Below, piece after piece: positions 39,119 through 50,248 of a DNA stretch of 64,000 nucleotides. Origin of the DNA: Trichomonas vaginalis G3 (lineage: Eukaryota; Parabasalia; Trichomonadida; Trichomonadidae); assembly GCF_026262505.1 (NCBI RefSeq), contig NC_067206.1:33805896-33869895 (forward strand), in the 5' to 3' direction. The notes beneath the pieces were generated by a model. That model did not search any database. It saw only the letters and a program-made list of their open reading frames with translations, and was not told the DNA's origin. Positions within the stretch are counted from its first letter, which is position 1, and every line of letters starts with the position of its first letter. The position numbers were made by a program, and so were the translations under genes.

Positions 39119-40332
39119 ATGAAAAGTGACAAATTTGGGCTTTTTTTCCTAGGGTTATGATCTCTTCCTTTCTGCTCAATACGACAGAAATGAAAGAATG
39201 AATTTGTACTCCCTAATTGATTACTACAATCTGTATCTATCTTTAACATAGAATTAGCTGCATTGTGATTTATACTCCAGAATTATTCAATTTAAGATCA
39301 ACCTCGTAAATTTTAATCATATTGCACCAATACTCCTACGTTGAGATAAGAACATGATTATACATACCAAAGCCCCATATTAAAAATCAAAATTTAGCAC
39401 CTCCATTATGCAACCACATTATTCGTCGCAAATAAGTATATTTACGCATATTATGATGCATATTCACACAACTCGTATACATGAAAAGTTATTAAAATCA
39501 GACAAAATTATTGCAATAAGGAAAAAAAAACAACTTTATTATATATGTTAGTAATGAATTACAAATATTTCTACAAAGAATGCTCAATACTTCATATAAT
39601 CTTCGAATATTTCTTATTACAAGTTAATACATTTTGACTCGAACATGATAAACAAAAGCCGACACGCTGATTACTACATTTATGAAAATATAGTACGTTT
39701 CCATTCATCTGTTTACTTGTTTTTGTTTGGAATAAAATCATTTTTTTTCTTTCATGAAATAAGAATTTTGCTGCGAAAGCAATATCTCTAACAATAATTA
39801 ATACATTACGTCAACTCTGGAATGAGTATTTATCAAATATGATATCAAAATCAAAAATTAGTTGTTTTTTATGAGTAAAAACGATGTAAATTGTTTATTT
39901 GACTAATTATCAAATACTTTGATTTTCCAAATTTTTTTCGAAATTGATTTTTCATGTGAAAATTCAAATTGTTTAATTTCATTTTTGAAATTTTGAATTT
40001 TTTTGGAATTTTGAGTTGATCAATTCAGCAGAATTGATAATGCTATTGCTTTAGGGCATACCACAAGGTGATGAATAAAAGGTGAACATTAACAAATTAT
40101 TTTAAATCACAAATATCATCCTCATCAACTTTAATTCTAAAAAGAACTGTACTGAATTATGAAAATGCATGATTTACATTATTAAAATCTTTGAATGAAA
40201 ATAGTACAAGATAAGTTTTTATTCATTTTTAATTAGATTTAAACGAAAAACTACTCCATATTAAAATTTTAAGTCGAGAAATCGTATTTTTTCTTATTTG
40301 TTAGCATTTTGTAGACATTCTAATCTTGAATT
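39119..40332 (+). repeat. diverged 1.2-kb repeat, arm 1 (inverted partner at 57495-58714)
   Basis: Reading its reverse complement beside 57495-58714 gives long runs of matching sequence: CCCTAGGAAAAAA, TTCATTT(C/T)T, TTTGTTAGCATT, TAGACATTCTAATCTTGAAT. Both arms end abruptly, at TCACTTTTCAT on one side and TAATCTTGAATT on the other. Non-coding. A conserved small hairpin TTTCTG/CAGAAA is kept while its loop differs. Confidence 0.75.
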
Positions 40333-42080
40333 AATTTGTTACATGATATATTAACAAATTTAACTGAAAAAATATGTTAATATGGAATAAACCATGATTA
40401 TATAAGCTATCAATGCTATATATACATATGTAAAAGATTCATATTAACTCAATTAACAAAAATGATAGATTTTCATAAAGCTTCAATCTAGGTTCGTCCG
40501 AAAATTTTGATTTTTATATAGAAGACATAGTTTCATATACATAATTAAATTTTCAAACAAATTTGATCATACCATTTATTAAGCAGGATAGTATATTAAT
40601 TACTATCAGTATAAAAATATAAAAATGATTATATTTAATTATTGCATAATTTAGTCAAAGAGTTATAAGCCTCAAGTGATCGTTATCACCTTCAATGCAC
40701 GTATACTTTATTGATTCATAGATATTTAATCTATGTTTGACATGTTGTTGTCGTCATTCGTTTTGTTCCCATTCTTCCTAAGTTAGAATTAGAGAATACA
40801 CCATCCACATCATCTAATTTGGCCATCAGCGATAGATTGGTTCATTTTGGAGGAGTCCCATCAGACAGTTTTCGAGCACCAAATATCAAATTTTAATGTA
40901 TACAAATCTTTAGTGATTTATCTCTTTTATGATGAGTAAAAGGTTTCTGCTCATCAACATTTGATTTCCGACATATATGATTTCTAATTGCAATTATTTA
41001 CTTTCTTTTTATAATCTAACTCTGTGACTCATACCATAAATTAATTATTGGAAAGTGCCAATATGTTTGGCACAACGCATGGCGGAAGATACCAAACCAT
41101 GCAGGGAATATGATACGTTTAAGATCTCCGAACTTTTTTTCCAAAAATTTTCTATCGTTGCCCTACCTCTTTGAACGATGTCAAATTCAATAAAAATGCT
41201 ATAGTTTGAAATCTTATTTTTCCATATCTCAAATAATCGTTATTGATCCGAGCTAATATTCAATAGCAATTGGTCTGAAAATACACCTGAGAAACCATTT
41301 TCAAATTCATTTCATGCCCATTGATTCAAATTCCTGATATTCGTAGTTTGTATTAGGTATATCTAATGGATAAGCTCTTAAAAATTCATATGTAATAAAA
41401 AAAGCGTGTTGATCAAAAATTCAATCTTCAACAATGATGAACTAAGAGTCATCGCTTTTAAAAATGGTTATACTGAATGAATATATGCAAAATACATAAT
41501 TGAAATCTCTTATAACTCAAAATTAATCATCTAATCCTTCAGTATTTCCTTGAATTCATTATTATAAAGCCATTTATGAATGCAAGGATCAAAATCATAC
41601 ATTACTTTCCTTGATGCATCTATTTTATATATGTATTCACAATAATCAAATTTGTGATAATATAATTTTGTAATACAAACTTCCTATCTTATAAATTTAT
41701 AATCACAAATAGGCTTCTATTTCAAAATGAGTTTATGAATACGTACTTTATAATTTAATTGCCAATCAAAAAATTGTTATACATATTCAGCATTAATAAT
41801 CACTAACCCAATTTGAAAAAAGATAGTAATATCTGAGTCACCTTTCTCACATTGATTGCGCATTAATATTGTCAAAAATTGATCAAATCCATGATAAGGA
41901 ATCCAGATTAACAAATTCCAAAAAGAAATTTAATATTAAAATCCTAACGAGCAGTCATATTGCTTATGAAACATGAAAAATAATTAGTTGCTTAGAGTTT
42001 ACATTCAAATTTCCTTCGAATGTTTTTTTCTTTGTTTTTAGAGTTACCAATTGTATCTATTGAAATTATGTCGATGCGCG
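40333..42080. other. gene-poor region
   Basis: No gene called. Around 40735-40890 the minus strand reads a short protein-like end (MAKLDDVDGVFSNSN, then RMGTKRM) with an upstream stop, perhaps a gene remnant. Confidence 0.35.
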
Positions 42081-42085
42081 TCATT
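42081..42085 (+). promoter_or_regulatory. candidate initiator TCATT of the phosphatase gene
   Basis: Fits TCA-Y-W and lies 36 bases before the chosen ATG at 42121. Confidence 0.35.
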
Positions 42086-42120
42086 ATTTTTTGAAATGTT
42101 TACACTTACAAAATTTTAAA

Positions 42121-43308
42121 ATGAATGAGACTTATTATCAATGTGTAGGGATTGTTAGGACAATTGAAGCTATATTAACAGAAAATATAGATAGTGTAAT
42201 CCAAGGAAAAGAAAAATTCGTTTTATCACACTTCCCTCTTATAGAAATCGAAAACATTTGTAAAGAAGTTGACAAAATTTTCCAATCTGAACCGATCGTA
42301 CTTGATATCAACATGCCAATACTAGTTGTAGGTGACCTTCATGGCCATTTGCTTGACCTTTTACGAATTTATCGAAATTATGGATTTCCACCAAAACAAA
42401 ATTACATATTTCTAGGCGATTACATAGACCGAGGCGAGTTTTCTCTCGAAGTAGTACTATATATTTATGCTTTTAAGTTTCTTTATCCAAAAAACGTATA
42501 CATGATTCGAGGTAATCACGAATTCTTTTCCAATTTCAATTCATCACACGTTTTTTCAACAGAATTAGAGACCCACTACCCTAGAACTAGACTTTACGAA
42601 ACAATCATTAATAGTTTTTCTTCAATGCCACTTGCCGCTAAATTGTTCGACAAAGTTTTATGCATACATGGCGGAATCTCTCCGGATTTCGTTTCATTAG
42701 ACCAATTATATCAATTTAAACGACCAATAGTTGAATATAATAACGATCCTGTGTTAACAGGGTTATTATGGTCCGATCCAAACAAAAATGAAGATCACTT
42801 TTGTCCCTCGCGTAGAAAAACTGGATTTTTGTTTGGCCAGACACCTTTTTTGAATTTTATTAACAACAATCATATATCATGCGTTCTAAGAGGTCATGAA
42901 TGTGTTATGGATGGATACCAAGTACATTTCGGAGGCAAATTAATTACAGTTTTTTCATCATCGAATTATTGTGGGACAACTGGTAACAAAGCCGCTGTTC
43001 TGTTTGTAGATCAGAATGATATGAAGCCTATTTCGCTAGATCCGCTAGGTTACATCACTCGAGAAACAACAATTTTCCTTCCTTCATGTGATTTCATTGA
43101 TATCTACTGGAAACATGGAAAAACATCGGCCAGACCGATACTGAATCCGTCCAAACCGATTTTAGCTTCTCTTTCTACGAGAAGTAAACTTGGAGTTATT
43201 TTGAAGCAGCATAACACTCACCGCCCTTTAATTAGATGCAGTAACTCACAGACTGCAAAAGGTATTTCTGAAAAGCAAGATAATTATATGCTTTTCGCTA
43301 CAAATTGA
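42121..43308 (+). CDS. PPP-family serine/threonine protein phosphatase
   Basis: A 395-residue protein from the ATG (MNETYYQCVGIVRTIE); the longer frame starts with TTG. Metal-binding and catalytic motifs are in order: GDLHGH (71-76, usually GDxHG), GDYIDRG (99-105), RGNHE (130-134), HGGISP, and RGHE with a following SSSNYCG. All metal ligands appear present, so it should be active. It is closest to PP1/PP2A/PP2B catalytic subunits but does not match any one subclass closely. The C-terminal 75 residues are basic and unlike PP1. The PR65-like gene next door (44.8 kb) is a thematic but perhaps accidental neighbour. Confidence 0.85.
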   Translation: MNETYYQCVGIVRTIEAILTENIDSVIQGKEKFVLSHFPLIEIENICKEVDKIFQSEPIVLDINMPILVVGDLHGHLLDLLRIYRNYGFPPKQNYIFLGDYIDRGEFSLEVVLYIYAFKFLYPKNVYMIRGNHEFFSNFNSSHVFSTELETHYPRTRLYETIINSFSSMPLAAKLFDKVLCIHGGISPDFVSLDQLYQFKRPIVEYNNDPVLTGLLWSDPNKNEDHFCPSRRKTGFLFGQTPFLNFINNNHISCVLRGHECVMDGYQVHFGGKLITVFSSSNYCGTTGNKAAVLFVDQNDMKPISLDPLGYITRETTIFLPSCDFIDIYWKHGKTSARPILNPSKPILASLSTRSKLGVILKQHNTHRPLIRCSNSQTAKGISEKQDNYMLFATN

Positions 43309-43691
43309 TAATATTTCAATGATATATTTGTATTTTTGTTTTTAATTCAACATGTATAAAATATTATGTTATTTATTGTATTTTAACTAACTCTTACATT
43401 CGAATTATCCACAAATCGGAAATTTGTATTCTCCGATCAAAACAAAATGTTTCGAAATAAGCTTTCGGGAAAGGAGAGTGTTCAAAAGATAATAACAATG
43501 CATTCTCATTTGCTTGGAGAAAAATTGAAGAATCGGAAAAGACATCAAGAATTAACGTCCATTAAGTGAAAAATCATCACATTTAAGCAGATTATATGAT
43601 ATTTATACATTTGAGTTCTTAAATTTACTCTTATTACTAGTGAAGTGTAAAGGAATTTCTGCCATGTAAAATCAAAAGTGATGTGACAAAA
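43309..43691. other. spacer before the second TIR element
   Basis: No gene seen. AAAAGTGATGTGACAAAAG lies just before the element. Confidence 0.35.
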
Positions 43692-44662
43692 GGCAAACCC
43701 AAATTTTAGCTAAAAGTGACAGGAAAAAAAAACGTTTAGTATTAAAAAAAAGACCGATGAGAGCTTCGTTCGAAATATAGAGGGAACTGAGAATGCGCAA
43801 CCATTCTCAGGGAATATTGGATGCTATTCCCGTTCCCTCTGTATGGAAAATTGAGGTTTTCAAAGGGAGTTAAAATAATATCAAATTTATACTAATTTAC
43901 TTCAAAATACAAAAGTATTTGACAGCTAAAATTAGTTACTTTAGCAAGCCTATCAATACCCTTTTACGATTATTGCTACTTTTTCGAAATAAAAGTAAAA
44001 ACAAATTTATACTAATTTACTTCAAAATACAAAAGTATTTGACAGCTAAAATTAGTTACTTTAGCAAGCCTATCAATACCCTTTTACGATTATTGCTACT
44101 TTTTCGAAATAAAAGTAAAAACAAATTTATACTAATTTACTTCAAAATACAAAAGTATTTGACAGCTAAAATTAGTTACTTTAGCAAGCCTATCAATACC
44201 CTTTTACGATTATTGCTACTTTTTCGAAATAAAAGTAAAAACAAATTTATACTAATTTACTTCAAAATACAAAAGTATTTGACAGCTAAAATTAGTTACT
44301 TTAGCAAGCCTATCAATACCCTTTTACGATTATTGCTACTTTTTCGAAATAAAATAAATTTATTATCAAAAACCTTTTTTTTTCTTAGTAAAAATAAACG
44401 AAATTTTTTACCTTATGAACTTTTGATGGAAATATGCAAATTTAAAATAATAAAGAAAGCCGCGAGCGAAGCGATCGGCTTAGTTCGAAGATTTTGATTC
44501 AAATCTTTGCTTATATTCCTTAAATTCTTTATGAAACTCGCAACAGTTCCATAAAAAATTTTAAATTCTAAACTGTCGAAATTACCGATCGGTAAACACA
44601 CCCTTCACGGGTGTGTCGCTTTTTACAAGCGTGTCACTTTTAGCTAAAATTACCCCTACTCG
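43692..44662. mobile_element. non-autonomous TIR element with internal 120-bp tandem repeats, copy 2
   Basis: A 971-bp element almost identical to copy 1 at 16250-17171, in the same orientation. It has four instead of three 120-bp units and lacks the 71-bp duplication of the GCCGCGAGCGAA block, which accounts for the length difference. The same inverted AATTTTAGCTAAAAGTGACA sits near both ends. It lies about 120 bp upstream of the PR65-like gene. Confidence 0.8.
43882..44352 (+). repeat. four tandem copies of a 120-bp unit
   Basis: Units start at 43882, 44002, 44122 and 44242, with the last one truncated. All carry the ATTGCTACT variant. A 192-codon frame across them has no ATG and is not taken as a gene. 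Confidence 0.9.
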
Positions 44663-44779
44663 CTTTGAATTGATTTTTTTATTTTGTTAAAAAATTTAAT
44701 AATTGCTGCAAATATCTTTTAGTATTTATATTCTTGAAATCTCTTTGTGGGTCAGTAACAATCAAAAAAAATTTTATTC

Positions 44780-44784
44780 TCATT
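44780..44784 (+). promoter_or_regulatory. initiator TCATT of the PR65-like gene
   Basis: Fits TCA-Y-(T/A) and stands two bases before the ATG at 44787. Confidence 0.5.
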
Positions 44785-44786
44785 AG

Positions 44787-46397
44787 ATGAGCAGTGCTTT
44801 TTTTGGACAAAATGACCTACCTGGTCTAATTGAAGATGTGGTTTACAAGAAAGAGGGAAGCCAGGAGCGATTTATTGAAGCACTGCCTCTTTTTCTTGTA
44901 GAAGTTCCACATGAACAAGTATCAAAACAAATTCTCCCCTTTATCATGAATTGGTTTGATTTTGGAAACCTTCGTGTAGCTAAGGCTCTCTTTAAATGCA
45001 TTCCACGGCTTATTCAGCCAGGGACTCCTGAAACAGAGTTATTAGATTACTTATATTTAATTAACGAACTTATCCGACAGAATGGTCTTTTCATAGAAAA
45101 AGAGGCCAACGTATTAATTGAGTATTTAATGACAATCTACCAGCCAGAAGTATTTGATTCGATTTTTATTCCATCTCTCGAAAGAATTTTATTCCAAGAT
45201 AACGTAGAAGCTGTTGCAATCTCGCTATGCTTACAAGCAAGACTCGCAATTATGTCGCCACAAGAAAAAAAGCAAAATATTATCGAAAATTTAATTCGAA
45301 TCAGCAAAAATCCGTCGACAATTCTCAATATAATATTATTAAGCTCATTACAACACTTTTTATCTATTGCAACAGACGAAAAAATGATCATAGAAAGCTT
45401 AGTTTATCCAAATTTCAGACACCCGGATCCTAAGCTTCGATGTCGAATTATCTCAGCGATTTCAACAGTACCAGACAAATATATGTCAATCTACACAGAC
45501 GTTTCTCCACTAATACGTCTTTCAGAGGACGAATCTTGGTGTGTCCGTTATTCATTTGCACGAACAGTTGCTCCTCTCATCGAATACTCAGTACAGAAGG
45601 AGCGTCTTGGTCTTGCACTTCTTTCCCTGTGCAAGGACTCAGTTCCAGAAGTAAGAACATCTGCGTTGAACACTTTATCAAAAGTTACTAAAAAGCTTTC
45701 AGCTGAAACACTTGATGAAGCACCAAACATCTTCGAGCAATGCATGCGCAATCCTAGTGAAACAGTTCGTGATTCCGCTATCAGACTATGGGGATCACTT
45801 CTATCATCACATCCAAATGCTCCATTTCAAGCTCGACTCTGCAGATCACTTCAGTTACTTGGAACAGTTGCAGTATTTGGATTTCTTCATAAAATGCTTC
45901 TGCACGTCGTTCCTCTGCTTCCTGCAGGCACTCTCAGTCTTGAAACTATCGACAGAGCTGTGAACACACTCCTTGATAACGAGGACAGACCTACACTGCT
46001 CGTCAAGGCAATCCCTGTTTTATCTACATTGGCCATGGCGAAAAACCTCACTAATTACGCACCTGCACTTGCACAGAAAGTCAAGCCATTCCTTAATTCA
46101 TCAGTTTTCGCAGTTCGATGCGCTGCAGGAAACTTCTTTGTCGACTGCACTAAAGTATTAGGATGGGAATGGGCGTGTGATAACTATCTTAATGATTTAG
46201 GTGATATGCTCGAAGTTGGTACTACTCCTCTTCGACAGAGTGCATTGAGGACTGCGACAGCTCTTCTTGTCGAGAAACCTCCTATCGAAATCGCGCAAAA
46301 GCTTCGAGAGATGATTGATAATTTGTTGGTCTGCGATGTTGCTGTCATCAGAGCAAACGCAGAGATGTGTATAGAGAAACTTAACATGTTACATTAA
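44787..46397 (+). CDS. HEAT-repeat protein, PP2A scaffold subunit A (PR65)-like
   Basis: A 536-residue, almost fully helical protein from the ATG. HEAT units of about 38 residues can be followed through most of it, with PR65-like signatures such as LSEDESWCVRYSFARTVAPL, CKDSVPEVRTSALNTLSKV and CMRNPSETVRDSAIRLWGSL. PR65 has 15 HEAT repeats in about 590 residues and holds the catalytic and B subunits of PP2A; this protein is slightly shorter. A role as phosphatase scaffold is likely but not certain, since other HEAT proteins look similar. Confidence 0.65.
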   Translation: MSSAFFGQNDLPGLIEDVVYKKEGSQERFIEALPLFLVEVPHEQVSKQILPFIMNWFDFGNLRVAKALFKCIPRLIQPGTPETELLDYLYLINELIRQNGLFIEKEANVLIEYLMTIYQPEVFDSIFIPSLERILFQDNVEAVAISLCLQARLAIMSPQEKKQNIIENLIRISKNPSTILNIILLSSLQHFLSIATDEKMIIESLVYPNFRHPDPKLRCRIISAISTVPDKYMSIYTDVSPLIRLSEDESWCVRYSFARTVAPLIEYSVQKERLGLALLSLCKDSVPEVRTSALNTLSKVTKKLSAETLDEAPNIFEQCMRNPSETVRDSAIRLWGSLLSSHPNAPFQARLCRSLQLLGTVAVFGFLHKMLLHVVPLLPAGTLSLETIDRAVNTLLDNEDRPTLLVKAIPVLSTLAMAKNLTNYAPALAQKVKPFLNSSVFAVRCAAGNFFVDCTKVLGWEWACDNYLNDLGDMLEVGTTPLRQSALRTATALLVEKPPIEIAQKLREMIDNLLVCDVAVIRANAEMCIEKLNMLH

Positions 46398-46888
46398 TTT
46401 TTTTGTATTTAATTGATATTTATTCTTTAGTAGTTTAATAAACCATGTGAATATGAATATTAACATTAGATTTGTTTTATATTTCATTACTTTTTTAAAA
46501 AAAAATCAAAGTCAAATTCTATACTTGATATTCAGAGATTGCCAATCTTTTTTAATTTGCACTTTTCTTCATATAAATAGAGGCTTTACAAAACAGACGA
46601 ATCAATAAGTCTCTCAATCCTCTCAAATTTTGAGAGCTTTGGGATGCGTTTTTTATTATTATTATTTTATTTTATTTTGCGCCCAGTGTAAAACCCAAAA
46701 TTCATGTGTTTTGGAGAAAAAATCTAATTCGGCAATCATCTGATTTGATTACTTATCTAAATAAAAGCATAATTTAGGAACCTGCAAAATGATATTTTGC
46801 AAATGTTACACTTTTCCGAAGTTTTGTCAGGGGAGAGAAGCGACCCAAAAATGTCGAATATTGAACTTTTAATGTCGAACAGCATTTT
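46398..46888. other. intergenic region
   Basis: Contains a short direct repeat of AATGTCGAA and AT-rich sequence leading into a small TTAA-ended element. No gene. Confidence 0.35.
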
Positions 46889-47016
46889 TTAAGGGTGCAC
46901 TTACGCCTCTATGGCATGGCCTTCAATTCAGACGTTTAGGGTTAATTTTCAATGATGCATCACTCCTGTTGTCAAAAATATGAATTAAAGTCAGATGGGC
47001 GTAAGTGCAGCCTTAA
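46889..47016. mobile_element. small TTAA-ended repeat (MITE), good copy
   Basis: 128 bp with 19-bp terminal inverted repeats differing at one base: TTAAGGGTGCACTTACGCC and, at the other end, GGCGTAAGTGCAGCCTTAA. TTAA at both edges suggests a piggyBac-like target site. It has no coding capacity. Confidence 0.75.
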
Positions 47017-47125
47017 TCCTAAAAAATGGCTTTTTAGTGATGTTTCGTGTATGTTTGACATTTTTAATGTTAAGGATGGCTCTTCAAAAAAATCTTTTAT
47101 TGAAACAAAAACATAACAAATTAAA

Positions 47126-48146
47126 TCAACGGCGATACTTGATTCTGTTAGTGAAATATTCAACAGATTTAGTTTTACCTACTGATTTGATATTTGCAAA
47201 TTCTTCTTGGCAAATATCAGTTGAAAAATGAATCAAATTGTTAGTAAATAGTTCTCTTGGATTAGAATGTGTTACATTTACATTAAATGTTGATGAAATC
47301 GAATTGTCAATGTAACAACTATCAACTGTTAATTGATCTTGAGTGTTATATATCAAACACGAACCTTCAAGAATAGTGTTGTTAATAAAAGAACAACTTT
47401 TTACAGTAAGAGAATTTTTATAATGGTAAATAATTCCAATTGTTGATTGTCTATTAGTATTATTTATAATATTGCATGAATCAATCAAAGAATTATAGCG
47501 AATATATAATACTGAAGCTGTCTCACTTGTTCCTAAATTATTAACAACAGTTGAATAATTAAATGTTGTTATAAAGTCATTCTCTAAAGATTTATAAATA
47601 TCCAGCAGAATATTTCGTAGCTTTATTTGATGAAAAATTTGTTGATGAAACTATGATATTACCATCTAATGCATGAATTGTTTTTTCACCAACACTTTCA
47701 TTTCCTACATCGAAAAGGGAACTTTCAATAAAAAAGTTTAAGTTATCTGTGCCAACTTTTGTATATGAAAAATGTGCTCCTTCTTCACTTTGGCACTTTG
47801 TACAACAAAACTTTCGTTGAACAATTGCACTGTTGGTGTTAGGTCGGTAGTAAATGCAACTTCCAGTAATTGTTGAATTGCAATTACTAAAAGAACACAG
47901 ATTATGCAGGAATAATGTGTCTTTAATATCTTTAAATTGGATAACTGGGCCATCTTCTTTGTAAAAATTACATTCTTCTAAGTAATATTGACCATTATCA
48001 CCATTAAACTTCTGGCATTTGTCAATCTTTGTACCTGTAACTTGTTTACCAAAGTAGAATTTCCAGGTGTCGTCATCTTCTTCAGATGACTTTCTCTTTA
48101 AATAAACAAAAATTAGGAATTGAATTTCCGAAATGTGAACTGTCAA
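47126..48146 (-). pseudogene. Pmp-like beta-helix protein, frameshifted and leaderless
   Basis: The body begins at the RKSSEEDDDTWKFYFG segment (about 48104) and holds FCCTKCQSEEGAHFSYTK, FIESSLFDVGNESVGEK and SSTNFSSNKATKYSAGY. A 2-base loss near 47599 then shifts the frame. The remainder (DSCNIINNTN, KSCSFINNTILEG, VDSCYIDNSIS) follows in another frame and ends RIKYRR. There is no ATG at the N-terminus. A matching signal leader lies on the opposite strand at 48610-48654. It is a paralogue of the neighbouring gene at 49.3-50.2 kb. Confidence 0.75.
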
Positions 48147-48609
48147 AAAAGCGTTGTCACTTTTTGAATAATGGAAATTTTTTTATTTGAATGCAAATTT
48201 AATAACAAGCACTTTACATTCTATTTCCATCAATAATTATTCATCAAATGCCATTCCCTGTTCTAAAATCGATATTTGTTGATTTTTGGCTTCAGTCATT
48301 TCTTTCGGAATTCCCATGTGTTCAGAACATACTTACACCTATGAGCAATTTGGAATATGAATATTATAATAGCATTAGTGTTTCTAATTTAAATCTTGAC
48401 TAAGAACTGGTTTTATTCATCTTTTAAATGAGATATGAAATTAGATCTATCTTAAATGAACATCTGCCTTTAGATGTAATGTTGACTAATAATAATGCTG
48501 ACTAAGGTGGAAATATAGAAAATTTAAAAGTTATTTTATTGAAACATAAATAATATAATAAAAAAATTTCTTTTGGAACCTTATCGTGTTCAGATGAATC
48601 AGAATTGCT

Positions 48610-48654
48610 ATGAAAACTAACATCTTCATCTTGGTGTTCTTGGCTGAATGCAAG
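48610..48654 (+). other. orphan signal-peptide leader, inverted relative to the Pmp body
   Basis: ATG followed by MKTNIFILVFLAECK and then TAA. The reading is a short signal peptide with nothing behind it. It is homologous to the leader at 50563-50607. Its last codon, AAG, would join in frame to the AGAAAGTC start of the body (48088-48095) if 48096-48654 were inverted. Confidence 0.5.
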
Positions 48655-49273
48655 TAAAGAATCAAAATGGAAACCTTTGTTTTATCTCTGAATTATTGGC
48701 ACAAATTGAAGGATTTGAAATATTAGATAGAGCAATAACGAATCTTGAGCAAATGAAATGATCTACAATTTCGCAGATAATTGTTTGATTTATATTTTAA
48801 TGATTTCGTGTAAGTTTGTCGAGAATCTCCTAAATACAATGAATTACTATCTGTAATAAGCTGTCTGGCGATTTTTAGTAAAAATGATCAATCAAAATGG
48901 ATAAATAATTGATAATTTCGGTTCTCTTGTTGATCTAAATGTTTGTTATGATTAAACGAATTCATTATATAAAATATGTAGGACTCATCATATGAATTCA
49001 TGACAAGGACAATGATTTAATTTTCTTTGTTAGAAAAACATTTAAATAAGTCTATAAATACTTCAGGGTTTCTAATTTACATTTTGACGAAGAACTGATT
49101 TTATTCATCTTTCAATAGAGATAGAGATATGTAATTAGAAGTCTTCTTTTTGACGGAATATTGTAATAATGTTGAGACATCTTTGAAAATTGGCATTAAA
49201 CAACATTATTGAATTATGTGTCAAATGGGTGTAAGTACTTTATTCATAAATAAGAATAAAATATCAAAATTAA

Positions 49274-50248
49274 TCAACGACGACGATAGATTCTGGGAGA
49301 GAAGTATTCAAATGATTTACTTATATTGATAATTGCAAATTCTGCATGGCAATTACCAGTAAATAATCCTCTTGGATTAGTAGGTTCTACAATACTAAGA
49401 AATGTTGTTGAAATCGAATTGTCAATGTAACAACTATCAACTGTTAATTGATCATTAAGGTTAACTATCAAATATGTACCTTGAGCAGCAGTGTTGTTAA
49501 TAAAAGAACAACTTTTTACAGTAAGAGAATTATATATATGGAAAATAATTCCAAATTCTGACTTTATTTTAGTATTAGTTATAATATTACATGAATCAAT
49601 CAAAGAGTTATAATTAAAATATATATGATCATATTCACCTGTTCCTAAATTATTAACAACAGTTGAATAATTAAATGTTGTTATAAAGTTATTCTCTGAA
49701 GATTTATAAATATATCCAGCAGAATATTTCGTAGCTTTATTTGATGAAAAATTTGTTGATGAAACTATGATATTACCATCTAATGCATGAATTGTTTTTT
49801 CACCAACACTTTCATTTCCTACATCGAAAAGGGAACTTTCAATAAAAAAGTTTAAGTTATCTGTGCCAACTTTTGTATATGAAAATTGGCCTCTTTGAGA
49901 GCTTTGGCATTTCGTACAACAGAACTTACGTTGAACAATTGCACTGTTGGCGCCAACTTGGTAGTATACGCAACTTCCATCTTTTGTTGAAGTGCAATGA
50001 CTAAAAGAACAACGATTATGTAGAAATAAAGTGTTGAAAACAGGACTAAAGTTGATAACTCGGTCATTATCATCAAAAAAGTTACATTCATCTAAGTAAT
50101 ATTGACCATTTGCTGAATTCAAATTGCAATTTTGACAATGTTCAGTTTTGAAACTGATAAATTCAGTATTGAAGTAGTAATTCCAGGGATCGTTATCTTG
50201 TTCAGTTGACTTTCTCTTTAATTCAGCAAAATTGTGAATTAAAATCAT
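49274..50248 (-). CDS. Pmp-like beta-helix protein, full body
   Basis: A 324-residue frame from an ATG (MILIHNFAELKRKSTEQDNDPWN). It is the only family member of this type here with both a Met and an uninterrupted body. It shows FCCTKCQSSQRGQFSYTK and rungs SSTNFSSNK, NYSTVVNN, DSCNIITNT, KSCSFINNTAAQG and VDSCYIDNSIS, typical of right-handed beta helices such as chlamydial Pmp repeats. The tail is IYRRR with no membrane segment. The N-terminal 12 residues are not a signal peptide. A real leader (MKTIILILMFLSACK) lies inverted at 50563-50607, so this product may be untargeted, or the gene may be off. Confidence 0.6.
   Translation of the reverse strand: MILIHNFAELKRKSTEQDNDPWNYYFNTEFISFKTEHCQNCNLNSANGQYYLDECNFFDDNDRVINFSPVFNTLFLHNRCSFSHCTSTKDGSCVYYQVGANSAIVQRKFCCTKCQSSQRGQFSYTKVGTDNLNFFIESSLFDVGNESVGEKTIHALDGNIIVSSTNFSSNKATKYSAGYIYKSSENNFITTFNYSTVVNNLGTGEYDHIYFNYNSLIDSCNIITNTKIKSEFGIIFHIYNSLTVKSCSFINNTAAQGTYLIVNLNDQLTVDSCYIDNSISTTFLSIVEPTNPRGLFTGNCHAEFAIINISKSFEYFSPRIYRRR

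Noticed and set aside
40735-40890. Minus-strand fragment MAKLDDVDGVFSNSN with a following TKRM end
   Set aside because: Too short, with a stop directly upstream; could be a relic but cannot be supported.
43919-44497. 192-codon frame across the second repeat tract
   Set aside because: Same reasoning as the first copy; the open frame follows from the repeat period.
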